The translations under genes and the position numbers were made by a program. A DNA stretch of 64,000 bases from Phallusia mammillata (taxonomy: Eukaryota; Chordata; Ascidiacea; Phlebobranchia; Ascidiidae), in the NCBI GenBank assembly GCA_003260075.1, contig QLIY01000284.1, positions 62,001 to 126,000 on the forward strand, read 5' to 3'. Each line of letters begins with the position of its first letter. The stretch's first letter is position 1. Shown here one piece after another: positions 48,849 through 63,467 of this stretch. Below the pieces are notes generated by a model that was not told the origin of the DNA, did not search any database, and worked only from the letters and a program-made list of their open reading frames with translations.

Positions 48849-51508
48849 GTCTGTCTTAAAGGAAAACAGATCGCACCTTTTGAACTATATCGCTTTCTGC
48901 AAGGAAAAAATATATACACGAATAATGAAAAGGTAAATGTAATCAACTTAAATTTGGGTTTAAATGCCGTGTGTTTCCAACAAGGCATTAGATTTCATCA
49001 AAACTTTAACAATATGCTCGATAAAAAAGCATGTACTTTTTTACACTAAGCATGTGTTCCAATACACCTGCTAACAACCTTTCCCACCAAAAAATAAATT
49101 CTTTTTAGTGATAAACAGCTAAAACTAAGGTAGCAGTTTGTGATAATGTAGTGGATATCATGGGTCTTAACCACGCAGTTTATATCACGTGTTTGAACTT
49201 TAACAACTGGTAAACTTTTAGACCAGAAATAGAACAAAAATGCACGTAAAACGTGGGTTGAAACCTCGACATTACACCACCGCTACTTCCTTGCCTAATG
49301 CCAACGCTATATTGACTACGGTTAAACAAATATTAAAAATGAGGTTACCACTACAATATGACTGCGTCTGTATATATAAGCGGCAATTGATTCGATAAAT
49401 GTAGATTATAAAAAATTAATCCCACTTGTTGTTAACGTTTTTCTGCCATAAATTTAGTGCACACTTTGTAATTTACACACCTAACAACAACAAAAAACAC
49501 AATAGCACAAGTATTGGTTGAAAAAAAAACGTTATTTTTATTGATACTCATCGTTGTAATATGTAATGAACGTCAAATATAGGGACATACAATATCATAA
49601 TGGCTGAAATAAAAAAATAAAATAAAAAGAGTAAAATTTAAAAAAAAATCTGTATTGCTTTGTAACACAGCAATCCGACTGACTATAATGGAGTATTAAT
49701 ACATGACTCAAGTTGAATTAGAATTTGTATGGATATTGCCAGAGCTTTCAAACCAGATACCTCTTGTAACTGCCTATTGAGCATATTACAATGCATGTCT
49801 CTGTAAAACTTCATAATCCTCATCAAACTATATTAAAATTCATCTTTCAGTTGACTTTGCCCAGATCAACGAACTATCAGTTTAAAACATGTTTGTGACT
49901 GCTGTTATGTTGCTGCTATCGTCTTAGAATATATCTCCGCAAACAGTACGGTTGCTCATGGCCTTTCCGGTTGCTATGAAATGATAACTTCTTATAAACC
50001 AAACAGCTCATCGAAGTACTGTACCGCATACCGATGCTGAGATGAGTAAGTAACAACAACATCAACATTACACCTTTTGATATCAACGTAACTAGAGAAC
50101 AAAGTTTACAAATCAAAGTTGCAAACACCAACAGCGTTAACTAAAAGTTCTTTTGACCCATTGTTGAAGCCCAATCAATCGCATGTTTGTAAACCGTATG
50201 TCACCAAAAGTTGAAAACAATAAACAAGTAAACTCAAATTAGAATCAACATTTGAGTTAACGATTATTTCTGACATAACATACTATTAAATTAACAATGG
50301 ATACCACGGTTTTTAATTTAACACGAGTCTGTCGTTATCGCATGTCAGCATTAACGCCCTAGAAGTTATAGAACTGATCAAAGTAATAAACGCAAGTTCA
50401 TATAGTTGCTGGCTATTCGTTACATATCTGTTATACATATGAGGCCAAAGGTTGTGGTATCTTTAAGCTTTGAAACATTGTTCAAAACAGTTTTACATTA
50501 AAAGTGGCCGAGGAACATAGACCTTCCCTCAAACTCAAACCTGTCTGTCTCAAGGCTTATGATTGGTTTTCCGAATTTATTCGAAAGATATTGACGTCAT
50601 CCAAAACCGCACGTCATTTTGACAAAAGTACCTTATGGCTGTAAGGAAATGTTAATCGTACCCAAACACATGAAGACATGTTATCAAATATTGACATTTG
50701 GGGCACTGTGCATATACACATAAAAGCGTCACCAATATGGCATAGACAATAGTTTCCAGACTTTCCACTCGCTACCTTAATCCGTTTTCGTTACGCCCGA
50801 AAGATACTTCCCTTTTTACGGGGCCTGGTTGACAACACAGAGCTTAACAGAGCAACTAGGGAGGTTTACGGAATGCCTACTACTTTCTTTACGCAACGAT
50901 GGTCAGGTGATGTCCAGCTTTTTTCTGCTCCATTAAACTTTGAGTACCTATTTTTTGGCAGGGGTGGTTCAGAAGTTCGAACGCACAAACACGCAAAAGT
51001 TCGCTTTGGGGAAAAAGTGGCACGTTTTATTAAAACTAAACATTTGACAACACAATGGTGAAAAAGTTTTAGATTCAGCGATTGCGCAACCACTGGGTGA
51101 ATATACAATCAGTTTTACTGTCCTTGCGTCGTTAAGTCTTAGACCACATATTTACTTTTCCTATCTGAATGTTTACTTTTCCTATCCCTGGCGGATACTT
51201 TCACATTAGTATTTGACCAACTTTTTTCTCAGTACAATCTTTCAATTCGTACGTTAAACTGCTAAACTGAAAATTTTCAAAGCTGAGGCAAACCAAACAA
51301 AAATCATTAACTTTGTTAAATCGTGACTAACTGCAAACAGATTTAACAAAAAATCCCTTCGTGTTCGTGACTCACAGATCCAGCCTTAAAAACAGCCAAT
51401 TGACCTGCAACATTATACCCTACTAGATGTAAACCCGACTGTACAAAAAACTGCCACTTTTTTATCCTATAAATTTGCACACAATCCGCACAACTACCCT
51501 GCTATGCT

Positions 51509-51934
51509 ATGGTTTTTAATTTGAACTCGACCTGTTTTCGCTTTCGTCCACCTAATTACACGGCAAACACAACTTGTGTAGTTTTAAGCTTGTCAAACAA
51601 AGTCAGACAATATCCTCGATCTGACGAAACATTCAAACAATTCAATTCAAGAGAACCTGGCGAAGACAAAAAAGCCTTAGGAAACTTACATCTGGTATTT
51701 ACCAGGACCCTTTCTCTCTCATCCATAAGTTGCGTCACACCCTGTGACGTATACGACATCACCCGGCAACTAAAAAAGTATCTGTGCACTGAGGCTGGGT
51801 ACGACTGTAGGCTCGCCAACACACCAGCAGGGCGTTTGGAATGCTACGTAAGCCTAGTGCGTTTATTTTTAGCTTTTCGGGAGGTAAGGCCTAAAATAAT
51901 GGGAACAATTGACACTGCACAACAGTCAAAGTAG
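51509..51934 (+). other. Unassigned 141-codon open frame
   Basis: An ATG frame of 141 codons, starting MVFNLNSTCFRFRPPNYTAN, is balanced in composition with six Cys and no signal or membrane segment I would call. No family is recognised and no splice or poly(A) support is visible. It may be chance, or one exon of something I cannot see. Confidence 0.15.
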
Positions 51935-54117
51935 GCTACGAGCTAGAGGTCTAAAAACTTACACTATTAACATATACCATGATAACACTACACAGAAGTT
52001 ATACTCATTTTTATGTTCACAACTGAACAGGGCAGAAAATAAACCAAAGTTGTGTCACGAACAAGACAGCTTAAACGTCAAATGAGCCTGCGTTGTAACA
52101 CCAGCAGGCATCGATATAAAAACAAACGACACATCTTTTTCTCGAGTATATCCCTATATCAACGGCCTAGCTAGTTATTCGCTATTTTCATTGACATTTC
52201 TTTACTGTACACTTCTTCAACATTCAGTACAATTAGTCAGAAACTATATACATGTCATATGAAGCATGACGCACTTGCCGACGAACAAGCAAAACATATA
52301 GGGAAGTATTAAGTGTGACAAGCCGTACCTAAAGAGGTGTTATGAGTCATGCTTTCAACTAGCTCTTTCGGCAATTTACCAACTCCCGTGAATTGTTTTG
52401 ATATCCTGCCTTAGTAACAAGACTCAGTTGACTGTCTAGCTAGCTCTTGCCCGCATTTAACAACATGTGCAAACTCCAATAAACCCATTCATCACTGCAA
52501 GTAAATGACAACAGTGCTGTTTCTGATCGCAAAGCTGGCATCTCCTTGTTATACTTATTGGCTGACTTCAAGTTTTGAGCAATACATTTAATGCACTTGG
52601 CAGTTTGTATGACTAATACATGTTAAGGTAAAACGAATAAAGGTTGCAGAAACAACAGGACCCGTCACAGCGTGGAAGTTCGAGTATACACACTACACAG
52701 TTACGTACTTCCCTTCGAACAATGGGAAGAGAACGCTGCTTACTTGGTCTGCCTTCCAAGCTAAAGAAAGCGGAAATGCGCAAATTGATCGATTGAATGC
52801 AGCGGCGGGTACAGCTCGTTTATGCCTATTGCATTTCTAGTGGTATTCCTTGCCACAGAAATCAGTGACTGTCTTGCTAACCGAAAATTTTTCCTAGGCT
52901 TAAACTTTAGACAAATTTGTTGGTGGTCACAAGTCACAAAAAACTGGCTTCACTATCATGAAATGTTGCAAATCATTAACAAATTATGCGGAAACTAAAG
53001 TTCCGGTTAGAATCTATAGTTTGCGATATTTATTCAATGAACTGTGGTAAACAAGTTGATGCAATGTGTATGTGACCACACATTTCCTTTTCCAACCGGT
53101 TGTTTAGACTTACATGAATCTGTATGACTTTGTTTCTATGCCCAGTGGTGCCACTTGTAAGCTTTCATTGTGTTTAATCCAATTGCCTTTGGGAAATCAA
53201 GCGTTGCCAATAAATTCATATTCATGAGACAAATTGCTTCGAAAACCACCCGACAAACACGGATTTAAATATAATACCCGCTTTTATTAAGGTGGCATTG
53301 TAATATTTTTACCACACACTGGGCATTAAACAACGCATATTGCATTTTAAAAGTGGCATTAAATAGAAGTTATTTACCACACAGTACATAAAGTGGTTTG
53401 GGGCAAAATTGGGTCTTTAATAAAACGAAGCTAAAGGTATCGCTTCTGTCCTAAACCAAATAGCTGAATATAGAACGATTTGCATTTATGCGTTTAAAAG
53501 CTTTTTGGACGATCAAATTACCGAATATTATCACAACGAATGTCATATCTCAAAACGCACATTTTTCAGTGCCCTTTATCGTTGGTACATGATTCGACTA
53601 TACGCTGTCTCTATTAAAACGTCGAAAATGCAAAACAGCCACACGGAAGCTCAAACTTACAAAACCGTTCAATAGAGAAAACCCACTACATGAATTTAAC
53701 AGGATGCGGTTTATCTCACAGCCTTTCCTCCTGAAACCAATTATAGGCAAGCTTGGTAACTAGAGCTTTCGATTCGTGCTGAGATTTTTCAATTAACAAA
53801 CCCCAAAAGTAAAAAAGCACGATTTGCTCATAAAAAGTTTCGGTCGTGGCTTCAAACCTAAATTGTGTTGGACTACCGAAATCATAAGAAAATAATTGTA
53901 ACGTCTGCCATAATGTAATGTGTTTATATCAGAGTCTCATTTCTATTTCCTTGTCTATTATTTTCTCGAAAGCACATGACCAAGTTAGAAATGCGATTAG
54001 CTTCCTTCGACCAATATAATATTAAACTTAAAGCATCAATAACTTCACTTGCAATTGTAAAATTCAACTGACAAACGAATAACAACTAATTCAGTTTTCA
54101 GTACGAATTGGTTATTA

Positions 54118-54119
<2 letters not shown>

Positions 54120-54199
<80 letters not shown>
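54120..54199. repeat. 80-base poly(C) run
   Basis: An uninterrupted run of 80 C, flanked by GTTATTATG on the left and ATTCGACCGAATC on the right. Pure runs of this length are rare in natural genomes, and it resembles the other long G/C runs in this window. Confidence 0.95.
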
Positions 54200-57084
54200 A
54201 TTCGACCGAATCAACCGAATCATTTATGACGTCACGCGAAGTCGTACTCTACTCGTTTGACATGAAAACATAAGTTTATCTACCTGGCTGTTAGTACAGA
54301 ATGGTGGTGTTTCGTCCTTATTTGTAAAAAATGCAACAAATTTCCTCAAACAGTAAAAACCCACATTTCAAAACACAAATATAAGGAGATTGTTTTCATA
54401 ACAGACTCTTCCACATAAAACCAGTCTTTACCGCTTCCTGTCAATGCTTGCTATGCCTAAATCTAAATAGTAATGACTTGTCTAAATATTTTTGTGTGTA
54501 ACAAAGGTCTTGGCCAGCAGTTGAAAATAGCCAATGGAATGGTTTCAATTGTATCAAAAAGTACTAACTAAAATATGAACTCACAAATCGATTGCCATAC
54601 TGTAAAAATTTTAGCATACTGTCGTGCGTTTACCTTAACACGCGTGTCAAGGGTTGTCAAGTGTCAACCCACGGTGTAAACGTACGCTTTTATATAAGTT
54701 GCAATAAAAGGAGCTTTGATTTTTCTAATATTTCTAATAATTGACTTCGTGTTTATTTTGCGCGCCTCGTTAAACACATCAAGCATCTGGCAAGCGTCTT
54801 GTCGTTATCAATTTCGCAGTCCTGTCTGGACTTTTACAATCCGCACATACGAATGTACGTGGTAACACCACCAATCTTCTAAATATTGAATGATTGGAAT
54901 TTCCGAAACCTGATTGGTGATAGAGCTGACGAAATCTGACGCGGATTGATTCATCCGCTGACGCAAACGTATGAAAATACACAAGTAGCTGCCATCACGC
55001 GTTTTCCACTCATGCGGCTGTGGTCGGTTGTACACGGGAATTCACGCAAAACGATACGCCTACCAATTAATGATAAAAGGCTACCTAATGTTTTGCAAAA
55101 CAATTTGCGGAAGCATAAAACAGTCAGCGATTAACTGACAAAGTCACCGGTAGCTTATTACGGTAACGACTCCCACACTTAACATTAAGAATGAAATAAC
55201 TATTTCCGAAAAACTTTGGTGAAGTCAAATCCAAAGGTGTTTCGTTACATAAAACCAATTAAAATAATGAACCAATTGCAGAAAGAGTAATAGATTAGCG
55301 AGCGAATGTAGTTAAACACTATCTCAGTAAAAACAAGAAGCCACCACAAAATTAAGAGCATTACATGTTCGGGTTAATTTAAACATATTGAATGATTGTT
55401 GTTGCACAACATCTATACATGGTTTGAACAATGTTGGCTCCATTTTAAGCCAACAGTAAAACAGAAGCTTGAATTTGACTCGAAAACCAATGACTACAAA
55501 CAAGCTTTATTTCAACACACATAGCCTCTACACTTAATAGATCCTTGCAACACTAAATTCGACATCATATAATCCATGCAGCTCAAACAGGTCTTTACTG
55601 CACAAACGCGTCAGCTGTCGACAAAGCCTGAGCTGAGTACCGCGAAACATCCTTTCTGACGCCTTGATAAGACCAGCGTTCGTTCCATTAGCGCCGCAAG
55701 GGAGGAATGCTGAATGCTTTGGTCCCTTGAGCATATATAAGAAAGTCCCTCAAGCATGACAGATTGTGGGATTAGCAACATATATGCAATAAAGCCGCGG
55801 CCAGAATACAGGCTTAAGGATGCCGAAAGCAACTTAAGTTTATGGTATGTAGCTGCATTATGTACAAAGCAGTTAAAACATGATTTTACACAGTGTATTA
55901 ACTACATGAGATGATTGCAAACTCTTGTTTGACTCTTTGAGGTCAGTGGTCTTTGAATTCCTTAGGTGCTGTTGTTATTTGCATCAGATATTTTGATTGA
56001 GATATTCTATTCTATTTTTTCATGGTACAACGCTTAAATTTCTTCGTTTTTTTTTCAAAGAAAACAAAAGGACAAAGAAAACGAATAAGAAACTGTTTTT
56101 GACAAAGAAAGCTAAAAGCACGCTACAAGTCCCAATGAGCGTAAAAATGCATAGTCAAATCAACAAAAAAGGAAGTCTCACAATTTTCACAAACAAACAA
56201 AAATGAAAAATGGTTAATGCAAGCTGACAAGCAGTATTACGTAGACAACACGTATTTTCTAGCAATCGTATATATGTCAAAAAGATTGGTACATTTTTAT
56301 TTAGACAAAGCGAATTCGAAAGCGTTGTGCATTTATTTGATGAAATAAAATCGGTTTATTTGATGAAATAAATAATAATGTGTACACTCGTGTGTGTGAA
56401 AAATGTTATGCAACTGAAGCGAACGTATTTGGCATGCAAAAAAACAATCATACATAAGGCTCATATCAAATAATCATGGCCTATTGACGAGATCAATTGT
56501 TTTATTTTATAATTTTAGCCCGAAGGTGCCGTTGTAATTCGTTTGGTGCCCTTAAGTAATAGGAAGTATACTTTGGTTATAAAAGCATAGAGTAACAATT
56601 CTATTAAAATGCTTTTGTAAGTGCTCTGAGTGTAAATGACATGATTACAGTGTTTTCTTACGATTGATTTACGAAGAGTTTGATAAATAAAAAATACTGA
56701 AAGTACTTTTTACACAAAAACACGTTACACAAAGGTAAAAAATACAGAAAGGAGCGATCCAATAGCTTGTCGTAAGCAACGCTACACTGAAGAAAAATTA
56801 TACCAAAAAATGTTGAACTCCAGGCTTTTGGGTTGCAACAGAGCATCATACGTGAAAGCAATTTTTTAAAATACCCAATTTTGCATGTCGTGATTTTTCA
56901 AAGTCAGAAAAAACAAGTTTCTGGTCTTTCGTCTTAATTTGGCTTGTTGCGTGAGTAAAACAATTTCGCAGTCGAAATTTCGTTTGTTGCAGCTTCACGT
57001 TCTTGAGGGTTCTTTTGTAGAAACGCCTTACTGCAGCTTGTTCCCACCCTTAAGTTGTGGAATCACATACAAGATACTGAAATT

Positions 57085-60000
57085 CTATTGTGACGGGTTT
57101 CTCCATTTTGTAATTCCATCAGCAATAATCTTTATCGCTCCCATGCTATTTTGAATATTCTTCGTTGATCTTTCCTTACTAACTTTTCGTTTTTTTTCAC
57201 CTTCAACAATCTGTTGAAGAGTCTTTCCCTGACCGTGCACGGCCACCGGCTCTTTAAGCACAATGACCATTCCGTTTGGCATTCCCATCCTTTGGCGCAA
57301 AATACCCGTCAGCCACACATCGTCCACTCGCAAATAGCGTTGAGTCCGTGACAACACGTTCAATTGGGCAATAACGTCCATTCCAGTGGTGTAAAATCCA
57401 CCTAGGCAAAACTTAGGATAGAACGGCCATTTATATTCATCAGCGCTTATATACCACTTTTTGTACGGCCCTGTTTTATTGCGGTATGGTGAGGTATTTT
57501 CTACTGCACGGTAGCTGCATATGATCGGGTTAGACGGCCATTTGTTCGTTAGTTTTGATTCCAAGGCGTTTTCGATGGCAGTGTACAATGTTTCGGGATA
57601 TATTGTAAAGTCGTCGTCCCCCGAGGAATAAAGATACGATTGGGGAAGGTGTTCGGTAGCCCACTGCATTCCCGCAAGCGTTTTTAATGGAACGTACCTA
57701 CATATGCAATACATGTGTTACATGATTTTTGCATGTAGTTGTCAAGATTTTTTTTTACAAAAAAGACAAAAAAACAAACAAAGTACGTCCATCACAAAAC
57801 ACGAGTACCAACTTTGCCACGTACAATACCACTGGTGGCGCCATGGCGCAGTGGCAAAAACATAGTTTGATATGTTTTGGTTAAACCCTTTTTTAGAGGT
57901 TTGTGTCGTTAAAAAACATCACTTTTGATTTTATAGGGTTATTACATCGATGTTAAATAATTTGCTTAAGGGATAGGGCCTAACTATTGAGCTTAACTAC
58001 GACACACACATTAGGACAACAGAAGAAACATTGAGATCTTACTTTTGCATGGAGCTAAATGCACTACACTTCCGTTATAATTAAACACACACCATGAAAC
58101 TTAACAAAACTAACCTATACTCGTCAGGCCCGTCCATTTGCAGTATATCATGATGTCTTTCATGTTCCTCGTTAAGCAGAGCCGCATTCTTGCTGTCATT
58201 TGACCTCGCTACCACGAAAACCACCAGAAATCTGCCTTTTTTGTACAAATGATTTTTTTGCCACATCGCCCGCATTTGCTCCCGATGTTGAAAATGGTCC
58301 GACTTGGACTTAATAAAGCTCACCATCGTCCACGATACATCTGCGGATAAAACATCGAGTTTTTTTGCGCTGTACTCCACTTGTTTTACAAACACCTTTA
58401 AATTTTCTATTGGATATATTTTTACACAATAATAAAGGCAGATTGTGGTGCCTGTTGTTTTATTTTGATGACCTGATAATGACAATAGCTTGTCGAAACG
58501 TGTTTATCACCCAAATACTGGCTCTGATTTTTTGATCAGATTATTCAAAACCGTAAATAGTGTACCAAAGGCAGATTGTTTAATTGTTTAGTGTCTTGAT
58601 ACTCAATTCCGGTTTACGGTAACCTTGTTAGAGTACTCTTGACTGTAACTGTTACTTGACTTGCAATTTTGGTGTAAACAATTTTACAAAGTCATAAAAT
58701 CAAGAATCTGTGCGACAGATAAACCCGAAAAAGTGTCAGTACCAGTGTTTCGGTTAAATTATAACGCGTGTCACCAAAGCAATTCATTTTGCGATAAATT
58801 TATGCGGTTCAACTGAATAAGAAAGTATCGTTCGTTTAAATCGACGCACCAATCCAACTCAACCTTTTTGTTGCAAGTTTTCGTGATCAAAATTTACATT
58901 CAAATTTCCTTTATTTGTCTGGGCTTTACCACTTTTGTCATTCACTGACAAAAACGAATTTGTTTAGCAATAACCGGTCACATCCTGTAAAAAACACGAC
59001 ACGATAAATGCAAGTATTTGCTGTAAAATGCTGTTTAATTTATAGTGTTCGAAGCATTTACAAAGGATATAATGCGCAAATAAAAACATGGATCAATAAC
59101 ATATAATTTAAAACATTTGTTCGGAATTTTAGAAATTGTAGTTTTAAACTCGATAAACTGTTTTGAAACGGTTTCCGTTTGAAAACTTAAAAATGTGTCC
59201 GTAAACCCCAATATAAACTTCACGTTCGCTTCGGTAGAACAATTTCTAAAGAAAGTGTAATCCAAAACCACTGAGAATTTTGTGGCGCTCAATACATCGC
59301 AGTTGGAGAGCATCTTTCGACCAAAAAACAAGCCGTAAATTCTTTCACAAAGACCAGCTTATCCAAAGAAGCAGCTGCAAGAGTGTCAATATCTCGGCTC
59401 AATCAAGAGGGTATTATATAGAGGGTAGAGGGTACTAAAGGATTTTTTGTGGTGTCCTCTTAAGTGCTTTTGTTCAATTCTAAATGTTTATTCAGGGACA
59501 TTTTAAAACTTGAATTGAGCTATCGTTTTGCTAAATGTTTTTTAACATTCATATAATATATACTGACTAATAATACTTCTAAAAACATCGGACAAAAAAC
59601 AATTGGGTGCACAAATGTTGGGGGATCAGACGTAAAACTCCCGATTTAGACTAGCTGATCACGTGAGATCTGAGTACGTACTTGAGCAGTCTTGTGACAG
59701 CTTTGCGTTTAAAAATAGGCGTTTACATTTTACAACATCGTTTTGAGGTGTTTTGCCGTTGCCATGGCATTAGTCCAAGGCTCAGTCACACCTGATGGTA
59801 AAATATGGGGCGACAAAGCCACCGCTTATATTCTTTTTCTCAATAAAAGGCCATTGTGTTAAGTTTTATACAAACGTTGCACCACATTTGCAGTTAATTG
59901 AGTGCGCTTCTTCTTCACGGAACACAAGACATAGAAAGATAAATCTACGCCCATATCGTTAGCGGTCAAATATGAGAAAAATTAAATGTCAAAAATTTCA

Positions 60001-63000
60001 CATTCAAGGCCACTCACTGCGACCGACCACAACAACTACCCTAAATACGACTAGCTCCAAAACGCCCTCTCTTTGGCCAAAGTTAAAATTGGCAGAATTA
60101 AAATGCAAAAGGCAGCCGAACATTTTGGGAAGTGCCAAACAAATTTTGTCCAATACCCTTTTTGCTAACGCTAGGCGTAGGGCGTGTTTTTACGAAACAA
60201 GTGATTTTACAAACTGGAGATCAACGAGACAGCCAAACTTTATTTACACAATGCAGTAGTTCTCAAACTTTCAATTTTCCTAGGGCGTCGCAGAATATTT
60301 TCATTTCGTGGCTTTTTGTTGTTATATCAATAAATACAACTTTAATACTAAGTTTCTTCATTAACTTTTATTTGCTGGTGCGTCGCAAGTCCAGAAAACT
60401 TTTCCAGAGGCGTCGCAACAAAAAAAAAGTTTGAGAACCACTGACCTAATATTTCATGTTTGCATGAATATAAATAGACTTCGGCTTAAAACTCGGAAAC
60501 AGCGGGCATTTTTGGATTTAAGTATCTGTTTGATAATTTAATCGTGATGAGATACGAAACCCCACTGAATTAAAGTTTCCTAATATACAAGACAATTTTG
60601 GAGCTACGCTGATGAGCAGAAAAAATACAAACTTCAAATTCGGGAATATTGTGGATCACGCTACATGTCATCCAACGCAAATATATGTGAAAAAATTGAT
60701 TTACAAAACGTTTAGAAGAATAAAATCGCGTTACATTATTGATTTTGCTGTTTTCTGTAAACCGCTATCCAAACAGTGAGATCGTATTACGAACAGTGTA
60801 GTCTTAAGCGCAAAAGACTGAATGTCTGGAGTTTTCGCAGTAACTCTTTCTACTTCAGAAGTTCATTCTGACTTTGCACCCACTAAAAAACCCCATTTGA
60901 ATCAGGTTACCTCTGTACTTTCCGTGGCATTTGTTCTACCCCAGTTTGTTTTACTTTTGCGTGTTAAACTTTTTTTAACATCAAGTTTATAGAGCTCTTC
61001 TGGCAAATGTATTTAACTTAATATTATGCCTGTCAGCAATAGCTTATTTGTTTCCAACATGTTTACCTTACTGTGAATTTATTTCTCCTACTATGGCAAT
61101 TTTTTGTAATGATAAAGAACAACATGTGATTCATAGCGTAGGTACTGTGCCAACATTGAGGTCAAATTCGCAGGCCTTTTTTGTAGTACTGGCACCCCAA
61201 TCCAAAGTTAGATCATTATGACGCATTGTGTCACGTGAGATCAAGCGTAACATGACGTTTTAAGCTTGCTAGAATTGTTTTCAGGTCGTTATATTTCCAG
61301 GTACATTTCTACAAACTAAATCGCATTCATGATCAGTGCTTGTTTTGCACATACATATGGGATCTTATATGCTTTTCAAATGTTTTCGTTTTCTGACACA
61401 TTGTTAACGGTAGGTGAAGCGAAACAAACTACTTTTTCTAGAAATGGTGAAAGCCTTTAACGCTAGTGCTTATCCAACCGCATGCTTTCCAGCCAAGCGC
61501 AAACGCAGGTACATTGCTTGGCAGTATTTACTTGATGGTAAAACTACATACATATTGGTTCTGTTGCAACAAAACATGGTTGAAAGTTTAATGATGACTA
61601 TAACTGCCCAAATAGACGTAAGATTCATATTATCTTATCAATACTTTTAAGGCATGGTCCCCCCCCCCAACTTTTTTTAACATCAAGTTTATAGAGCTCT
61701 TCTGGCAAATGTATTTTAACTTAATATTATGCCGTTCAGCAATAGCTTATTTGTTTTTAACGTGTTTACCTTACTGTGAATTTATTTCTCCTACTATGGC
61801 AATTTTTTTAATGATAAAAAACAACATGTGATTCATAGCGTATAGGGACTGTGTCAACATTGAGGTCAAATTCGCAGGCCTTTTGTTGTAATACTGGCAC
61901 CCCAATCCAAAGTTAGATCATTATGACGCATTGTTTCACGTGAGATCAACCGTAACATGACGTTTTAAGCGTGCTAGAATTGTTTTTAGGACGTTATATT
62001 TCAAGGTACGTTTCGACAAACTAAATCGCATTCATGATCAGTGCTTGTTTTGCACACACATATGGGATCTTATATGCTTTTCAAATGTTTTCGTTTTCTG
62101 ACACATTGTTAACGGTAGGTGAAGCGAAACAAACTACTTTTTCTAGAAATGGTGAAAGCCTTTAACGCTAGTGCTTATCCAACCGCATGCTTTCCAGCCA
62201 AGCGCAAACGCAGGTACATTGCTTGGCAGTATTTACTTGATGGTAAAACTACATACACCTTGCTTTTGCTGCAACAAAACATGGTTGAAAGTTTAATGAT
62301 GACAATAACTGCCCAAATAGACGTAAGATTCATATTATCTTATCATCGTTCATAGGACAATACTTTTAAGGCATGGCTTTTAAGATGTCTCGTTGAACAC
62401 ACAAGCAGTTTATGCATCGGCGTAATAATGTATACAGTGGTTGGGTCCAAAGAGATGGTTGACTAGAAAGGAAAGGATAATAAAACGTTTTCCAACCTTG
62501 GTAAAGATCCCCGTTAAAATTGTATTCAGTCTACTGGCAAATGTGTGATAAAGTAAGTTGTACATTTCAAGCAAAATTGGGGGTGACATGAACAAGATGA
62601 AATCAGAAACCAATCCACACTTATGCTTTTGCATATAACGAGAAACTGTGCCTATGTTTTGAGCACAAAATATTTTTGTCTTATCATAATTACTGCAACC
62701 TACTTGTAACTTCGGCACATAGATTGGAATCACATTGGATTGGAAGGAGGTTTTTCGGTTCCTTGAGGAATTTAAACTTAGGTCTTTCGAAGTTTGAATC
62801 CGTATCGTTCTCGTCAAAGTTGTAAGTGCGAAATACTGGTTGAATTTTGCCGGTGCCGCTAGATTTGTCAACCAACCATTTGCTGAAAAAACATAATTGC
62901 AGTTGTGGAAGGGCAAATGTATTGGTAACTTTTGTCAAAAAATATTTTTGCCTATTGTTTTCTTATTCGTGCTGTATACCAATTTATTCAGCAGTATTTG

Positions 63001-63467
63001 CTTGACAATCTTGAACGTAGTACGATTTACGACTCAAGTATCAACCGGCAAATACACGATCATTTGGCAAAACGAGAAATATGGATTAGGCCTATCTAGG
63101 TTGTGTGTAATGAAAGTGTTATTTTCAAACATAACTTTGTTCTGTTTTTTTTCCATCTAAGCTGTGATAGAATATACTTCACATGTAAAGCGTTTAATAC
63201 AACATTGTGATAGCAAAAATATATGTTGGGGCCCTGTTGTAACCTAAAGTATACGCTAACTTTATCACTGTTAAATCTGTTGGATAACAGCATTAAATTC
63301 CGAACCCTCTTAATGCGACAAATCGTGTGCCAAAAGACAAGCGGTACAACAGCACATTGTTGTTTAAGCTATACTTACGTATGTCCTGGCTGTAGAAATG
63401 CAATGTAGGTTGTCGTAAATATGACACAGGCGGCTAAAAGAACCCGAACTTTTCGGAAATGTCTCAT
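57085..63467 (-). CDS. GT31 beta-1,3-glycosyltransferase, paralogue B (4 exons)
   Basis: Exons in transcript order: 63467-63379, 62882-62704, 58340-58115 and 57697-57085 (TAG); 368 aa. Exon 1 is a type II anchor: MRHFRKVR, then hydrophobic to about residue 26. Exon 2 is the stem (NFERPKFKFLKEP and the Cys pair QCDSNLC). Exon 3 has VSWTMVSFIKSKSDHFQHRE and MDGPDEY. Exon 4 has LKTLAGMQWA, SSGDDDF (about 192-194), PIICSYR, NKTGPYKKWYIS, CLGGFYTT and VDDVWLTGILRQRMGM. The C terminus is longer and more basic than in paralogue A. The positions and phases of all three introns equal those of A, and more than half of the exon 4 core is identical by eye, so the two arose by tandem gene duplication. It is a probable Golgi transferase of unknown acceptor. 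Confidence 0.9.
60254..60443. mobile_element. 190-bp hAT-type MITE in paralogue B intron 2
   Basis: The ends CAGTAGTTCTCAAACTT and AAGTTTGAGAACCACTG are near-perfect inverted repeats, and GCGTCGCA recurs near both ends. The flanking 8-mers match at about 5 of 8 bases. Confidence 0.75.
60967..62377. repeat. About 700-bp tandem duplication joined by a C10 run in paralogue B intron 2
   Basis: Block 60967-61658 (AACTTTTTTTAACATCAAG onward) repeats at 61669-62377 with scattered substitutions and indels; ten C at 61659-61668 lie exactly between. Each copy keeps a 78-codon open frame (61414-61650 and 62119-62355) starting MKRNKLLFLEMVKAFNASAY; the frames differ at a few residues. I do not recognise that peptide. 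Confidence 0.85.

Larger units (their letters stand above)
48849..57084. other. 8.2-kb region between the two GT31 genes, no recognisable gene
   Basis: I find no conserved exon, RNA gene or typical transposon. It should hold the promoter of paralogue A near 48.9 kb and the 3' UTR of paralogue B near 57 kb. Notable contents are an 80-base poly(C) run (54120-54199), a 141-codon open frame (51509-51934) and several shorter open frames (54779-55035, 55534-55832) that look like chance. A tiny duplication of TTTACTTTTCCTATC occurs near 51150-51185. Confidence 0.45.

Noticed and set aside
54779..55035. Overlapping short frames on both strands
   Set aside because: No recognisable motif, no splice signals in suitable phase, and both strands are equally open.
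55534..55832. Minus-strand frames of 66 and 73 codons in a slightly GC-richer patch
   Set aside because: No family match and no supporting signals; considered as a lone exon but not supportable.
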